From Saxidomus purpurata (taxonomy: Eukaryota; Mollusca; Bivalvia; Venerida; Veneridae), in NCBI GenBank assembly GCA_022818135.1, contig JAFMSR010000001.1, forward strand, positions 8,904,334-8,968,333: DNA of 64,000 bases, written 5' to 3'. A program made the translations under genes and the position numbers. Positions 60,709 through 64,000 of this stretch are shown piece by piece. The notes beneath the pieces are model-generated. The model was not told the origin of the DNA, made no database searches, and saw only the letters and a list, made by a program, of their open reading frames with translations. Position 1 is the stretch's first letter; each line of letters begins with the position of its first letter.

Positions 60709-63700
60709 TCACTCTAATCCATCATCGACGTCAGTTTCTTCGTTTTCAATTTCTTCCAAATACTCTTCTCCGTATTTCCGGATCTTGTCGAAAGCCTCTA
60801 AAAGTACAGTGTGTAGTATAATACGATATATGTTCAGAGAGTCGTCAAAAAATATAATGATTCAAAGTGAAATGTGCTTGAACAAGCTGTAGTCAAGCAC
60901 TATAGTGCAATACTATACGTCGTAAAACACGCACATGTAGTAATGAAACACATTAGAATGTTTAAAAACACGTATGACTTTACATTCGAAGCTGTAGCTT
61001 TTGTTCAATTAGAAATATACACTTCGACTTAACAGAATCTATACCTGCAGGCCTTTATTAAATGATGATTTAAACAATAATGCAGTTTTTTGAGCTTACC
61101 TAAAAGTAATGCATCTGATTCAGGAACAACTTGGTCTTCGTGTGTGTAGTTTATCACCGGGAATATCCTGCTTTCTTTAAAGTCAAACATGCTGATGAGT
61201 TTGTCCTTGCGTTTCTTTATTTCGTGGTCTTCAAACACACATAGCTTTGAGTTACGAACTGCATTACTCAACAAATCCCCTTTTGTTATGATGACAACGT
61301 ATGGAATGCCTGAAAACGGTGTATGATTCGCAATATGTCAATTATTTTTTATCACGACTTAGGTAATTTCATAACTAAGCAAGTTTCAATTATATTTAAC
61401 TATTATTTTAGTGTTGTAATAGCTCTTTTTCACTGAAAGTTGTGAAAGTAACATTTTACATAAAAAGAAAGAAACTGTATGACAAGTGGAAGGTATAGCT
61501 ATCATTATATATACTAGAACCTCACCTCTTTCCCGAAGCCAGTTTTTCAGTGACAAAAGGGTATCCTGCAACTTTTTTGGTAAGTCATTATGTGTCGAAA
61601 TATCAAAAACAAAGCAGACACAGTGAACCCTGTCTTTCTTTTCAGGTTGCTTCTTGAATTCTTTGGATTCTCTTTTCATCCCTTTCTTTAGCTGCATGTT
61701 AACATAAATGTGGTCACTTAAAGGTCCATTACTGTACTAAGACCAAATTGAATAATCTTTTTAGTCTGGAATTGTTGAGCGTCTTCTCAGAAGGAAAAAT
61801 ATGACATACTGCATCGAATGTGACCATATTGTGTTGAGTTTAACAAAATTAATAATTTATACTCGTAAGTTTCCCAGTTTTCAAATATCTTTGTAATTTT
61901 CAAGACGTCTCCCAATAAGTGGCTTTAAGTAGGTTGTACATGAATAAACATACCTATTTTGAATTATAGTTGAAAGTTCTTTACATCAAATGCAACGTGT
62001 ATCTCTGATTGTTAACAACATGCAATAACGCGAAAGCAGAACAAAAAGACCACACAGATCAATCTAAGGAAATACAAAAACATTCACTCCTTTTTCTGCA
62101 GCAGTATTCTAAACAGAGACGTACTCCACGGCTATTGCAAAGTTTTAGAAAAAAACAAAAATAATATCAAACAGGGAATGCCACGTACCAAAAACGCAGC
62201 CTCCACAAAACGAACCCCACAGCACCCAGAAGCGCACACCACCACCACACACACACACACACGCACACGCACACACACACGACACACACAACCACGCACA
62301 CACACACACACACCACCACCAACACACACCAGCATACAAAGCAAACACACGAGGACAAAACGAACAACCAAAGGAACACAGTGGGGCACCGCCCCGGAAC
62401 GGCCAGCGGCAAAAACACCACTGGGGAGCCTAAACCGGCCCACGGCGCGCACCCAACCTCACTCTTACCCCCACCATGCTCCAAAGCCACAGGACAGCGC
62501 AAACAAAAGCAACCCCCGCCAGTTTCAAACTGTATTTCCGTTACAAACAATTACTCAAGATTTAAAAGAAAACCAGAGTTGGTCTTAGTAATGGACTTTT
62601 AAGTACAAAGTATACGTCAACTTATTAATGTAAGATGTGTCAAGAAAATACGATGAAAATCGACCCTATGAGAGATGCTTATGGTATAAAAAATAAAATA
62701 AGATCACAGTTCTAACAATACTTATATGAAAATTCATTCGTTATAGTACCTGATTAATCATTTAATTTACATGAAACGCGTAGCACAGTTAAGTTTGTTT
62801 AATAAACCTAATTTGAAAAGCCAGATAAAGTCATTTTTATTTCGTTTATTGTATCTATTACATTTTCAGGATGTTAAGGTTTTATATCAAAAGACAATAT
62901 ACATATACTGTACTAAATAACACTACGCATTTGACACAATTTGTACTCTATTACTACATTGATCAGCACAAGCGGTAGAAATATTAATGAGTCGCCGGTG
63001 TTTTACGCCAGTCTTGGGCAAATTGTGCTTCCATTTATCCGAAGGAAGCTAGGCAACAAAATAATATCAGATTGCAAAATTAGACAAGCAAGTACTTTTT
63101 ACTTTTATGATTTCTAGAGTTGGCTCTTCATTCTTCAATAATTATGTTTGTATTGGAAAATTGATTTTGCTTGGGCAATGTTTTGTCAAAGCATTTTTTT
63201 TAGATGACTGGAATTTGTCAATCGTTAATGTAATGAAAGAAAATGCGATTACTGTCTTTAAATGGTATTCGGTTATTTTCAAAAACAATTCAGTTTTGAA
63301 ACTTACTCTGAACCTGTTTGGTACGTGGCCTTGGATGACAAATTTGATATCATCAATCTGGATACCCTCTACCTCTTGAAAGCCTGGTGTATCTCCGATG
63401 TAAACATTGCTGTCATAAAGTTCTCCGGAGTCGTGTTTGTATTTCATTTGATACATCTGAAACTGAAATAATACAGAGACCCTTGATTATCAGTAAATAT
63501 TAAACACTTGTCTTCTACAACATACATGTAAAATAGTGCAAATATTAATTTATTAAATATCTATTTCAGACGAAAATCAAACATGTATATATATAAACCC
63601 TACCTTTTCTGTCATAGACTCTAAAGGGATATCACTGAACGTTTTTCCCGCTCCATATCCCACTGATGCCTTGAAATATATTTCATCTCTCAGAGCAGAG

Positions 63701-63804
63701 GCTATTGAATCGATGAAACTCGTTTTGCCACTACACACAGCTCCGATGCATAGCACACGCAGTTGCTTGTCATTCAGCTTCTTCAGTTTTGCTCCCATCT
63801 GCAT
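60709..63804 (-). CDS. IFI44-like GTPase without a TLDc domain in view (gene 3), five exons
   Basis: Exons on the minus strand: 63604-63804, 63307-63462, 61526-61691, 61100-61309 and 60709-60797 (201, 156, 166, 210, 89 nt). They sum to 822 nt, one frame of 273 residues ending TGA. Lengths and phases match gene 2 except for the last exon. G1 is GAVCSGKTSF, G3 GDTPGF, G4 IITKGD, then IFPVINYTHED; the C-terminus is acidic (YLEEIENEETDVDDGLE). GTP binding and immune function are inferred from the family. Intron 2 is about 850 bp longer than in gene 2 because a MITE lies at 61718-62602, only 26 bp upstream of the exon 3 acceptor. The frame stays open upstream of the ATG to the window edge region, with HGNEKKEILMQMGAKLKK resembling gene 2, so the true start may lie further upstream. 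TLDc exons, if present, lie beyond the window. Confidence 0.85.
61718..62602. mobile_element. TTAA-bounded MITE in intron 2 of gene 3, 885 bp including a nested repeat
   Basis: Left TTAAAGGTCCATTACTGTAC and right GGTCTTAGTAATGGACTTTTAA-type end (last 20 bases TCTTAGTAATGGACTTTTAA) are imperfect inverted copies that both end in TTAA. The termini are related to the 55061-55406 element; the interiors differ. Repeat copy F is inserted inside it. Gene 2 lacks the element at the matching position, so insertion followed the gene duplication. Confidence 0.87.
62148..62565 (-). repeat. Constant-end repeat family, copy F (longest, about 410 bp)
   Basis: Reverse orientation. It starts at AAAAAAACAAAAATAATATC and continues through ATGCCACGTACC, CGCAGCCTCC, an impure (CA)n tract, AGCAAACACACGAGG, CAGTGGGGCACCGC and CACTGGGGAGCCTAAACCGG to about CAGTTTCAAACTGTATTTCC. 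Far more GC-rich than its surroundings. The long open frames in both directions come from the CA/GT tract and the GC-rich body. Confidence 0.85.
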
Positions 63805-64000
63805 GAGTATCTCCTTTTTTTCGTTTCCATGCTTCTTAATTAAAAGACTAACCGCAATCAATGATTTATGTAAAAGTATAAGAAGAACATATTTCAACAC
63901 CCGGAGAGTCAATGTTTCCAAGACGTACCTATATGCGTAATATTTAATGTCAGCTAGCGTTTTATTGTAAGATACTATGGGTCTTAAACACATAACAATA
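63805..64000 (-). other. Upstream of gene 3, window edge
   Basis: The minus-strand frame stays open through here but loses similarity to gene 2 beyond about 63840. This probably marks an intron or 5' UTR. Confidence 0.4.

Noticed and set aside
62132..62602. Long open frames on both strands (100-136 codons) rich in Thr/His or Val/Cys
   Set aside because: They arise from the CA/GT tract and GC-rich body of repeat copy F. The repeat origin is clear from the other copies.

Overview
This window is eukaryotic genomic DNA. It is AT-rich and intron-rich, full of decayed LINEs, terminal-inverted-repeat (TIR) elements and simple repeats, and has no bacterial-style operons. I infer a bivalve mollusc. 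The reasons are the IFI44-like GTPase genes, which are expanded in bivalves, the GGTCAAGGTCA-type tandem repeats, and small repeat families I associate with clams. The species cannot be fixed from the sequence alone.

Genes. Three IFI44-like GTPase genes lie on the minus strand. Gene 1 (12486-21173) joins an N-terminal TLDc domain, a 38-nt micro-exon and a GTPase domain. Gene 2 (8716-11650) lies directly behind it in the same direction and encodes only the GTPase, in five exons. Gene 3 (60709-63804) is a paralogue of gene 2 with nearly the same exon lengths, about 52 kb away. A plus-strand gene of unknown family (30503-37771) has three exons that join in frame: a coiled coil, then a compact domain I do not recognise. 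A decayed, intron-containing SRP54 copy occupies 45259-51842 on the minus strand.

Layout. 1-2800 is repeats and a dead LINE. 2816-11700 is a segmental copy (a roughly 0.6-0.9 kb module, a spacer, gene 2) that recurs at about 52430-63990 with gene 3. The module also occurs at 21577-22480, just upstream of gene 1. 23500-29140 holds a foldback hairpin and two nearly identical LINE pieces. 30500-37800 is the unknown gene, whose second intron carries a 3.7-kb nested TIR element. 38000-45200 is a LINE remnant and a long tandem repeat built of nuclear-receptor-like half-sites. 45250-52300 is the SRP54 pseudogene, interrupted by a LINE. 53338-54797 is a Tc1-like element with a dead transposase.

By analogy with vertebrate IFI44/IFI44L, the GTPase genes probably act in an inducible antiviral or innate immune response. 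The arrangement looks like a tandemly expanding immune cluster later broken up by transposons. All intron-exon joins were read by eye from splice consensus and phase and have no transcript support.
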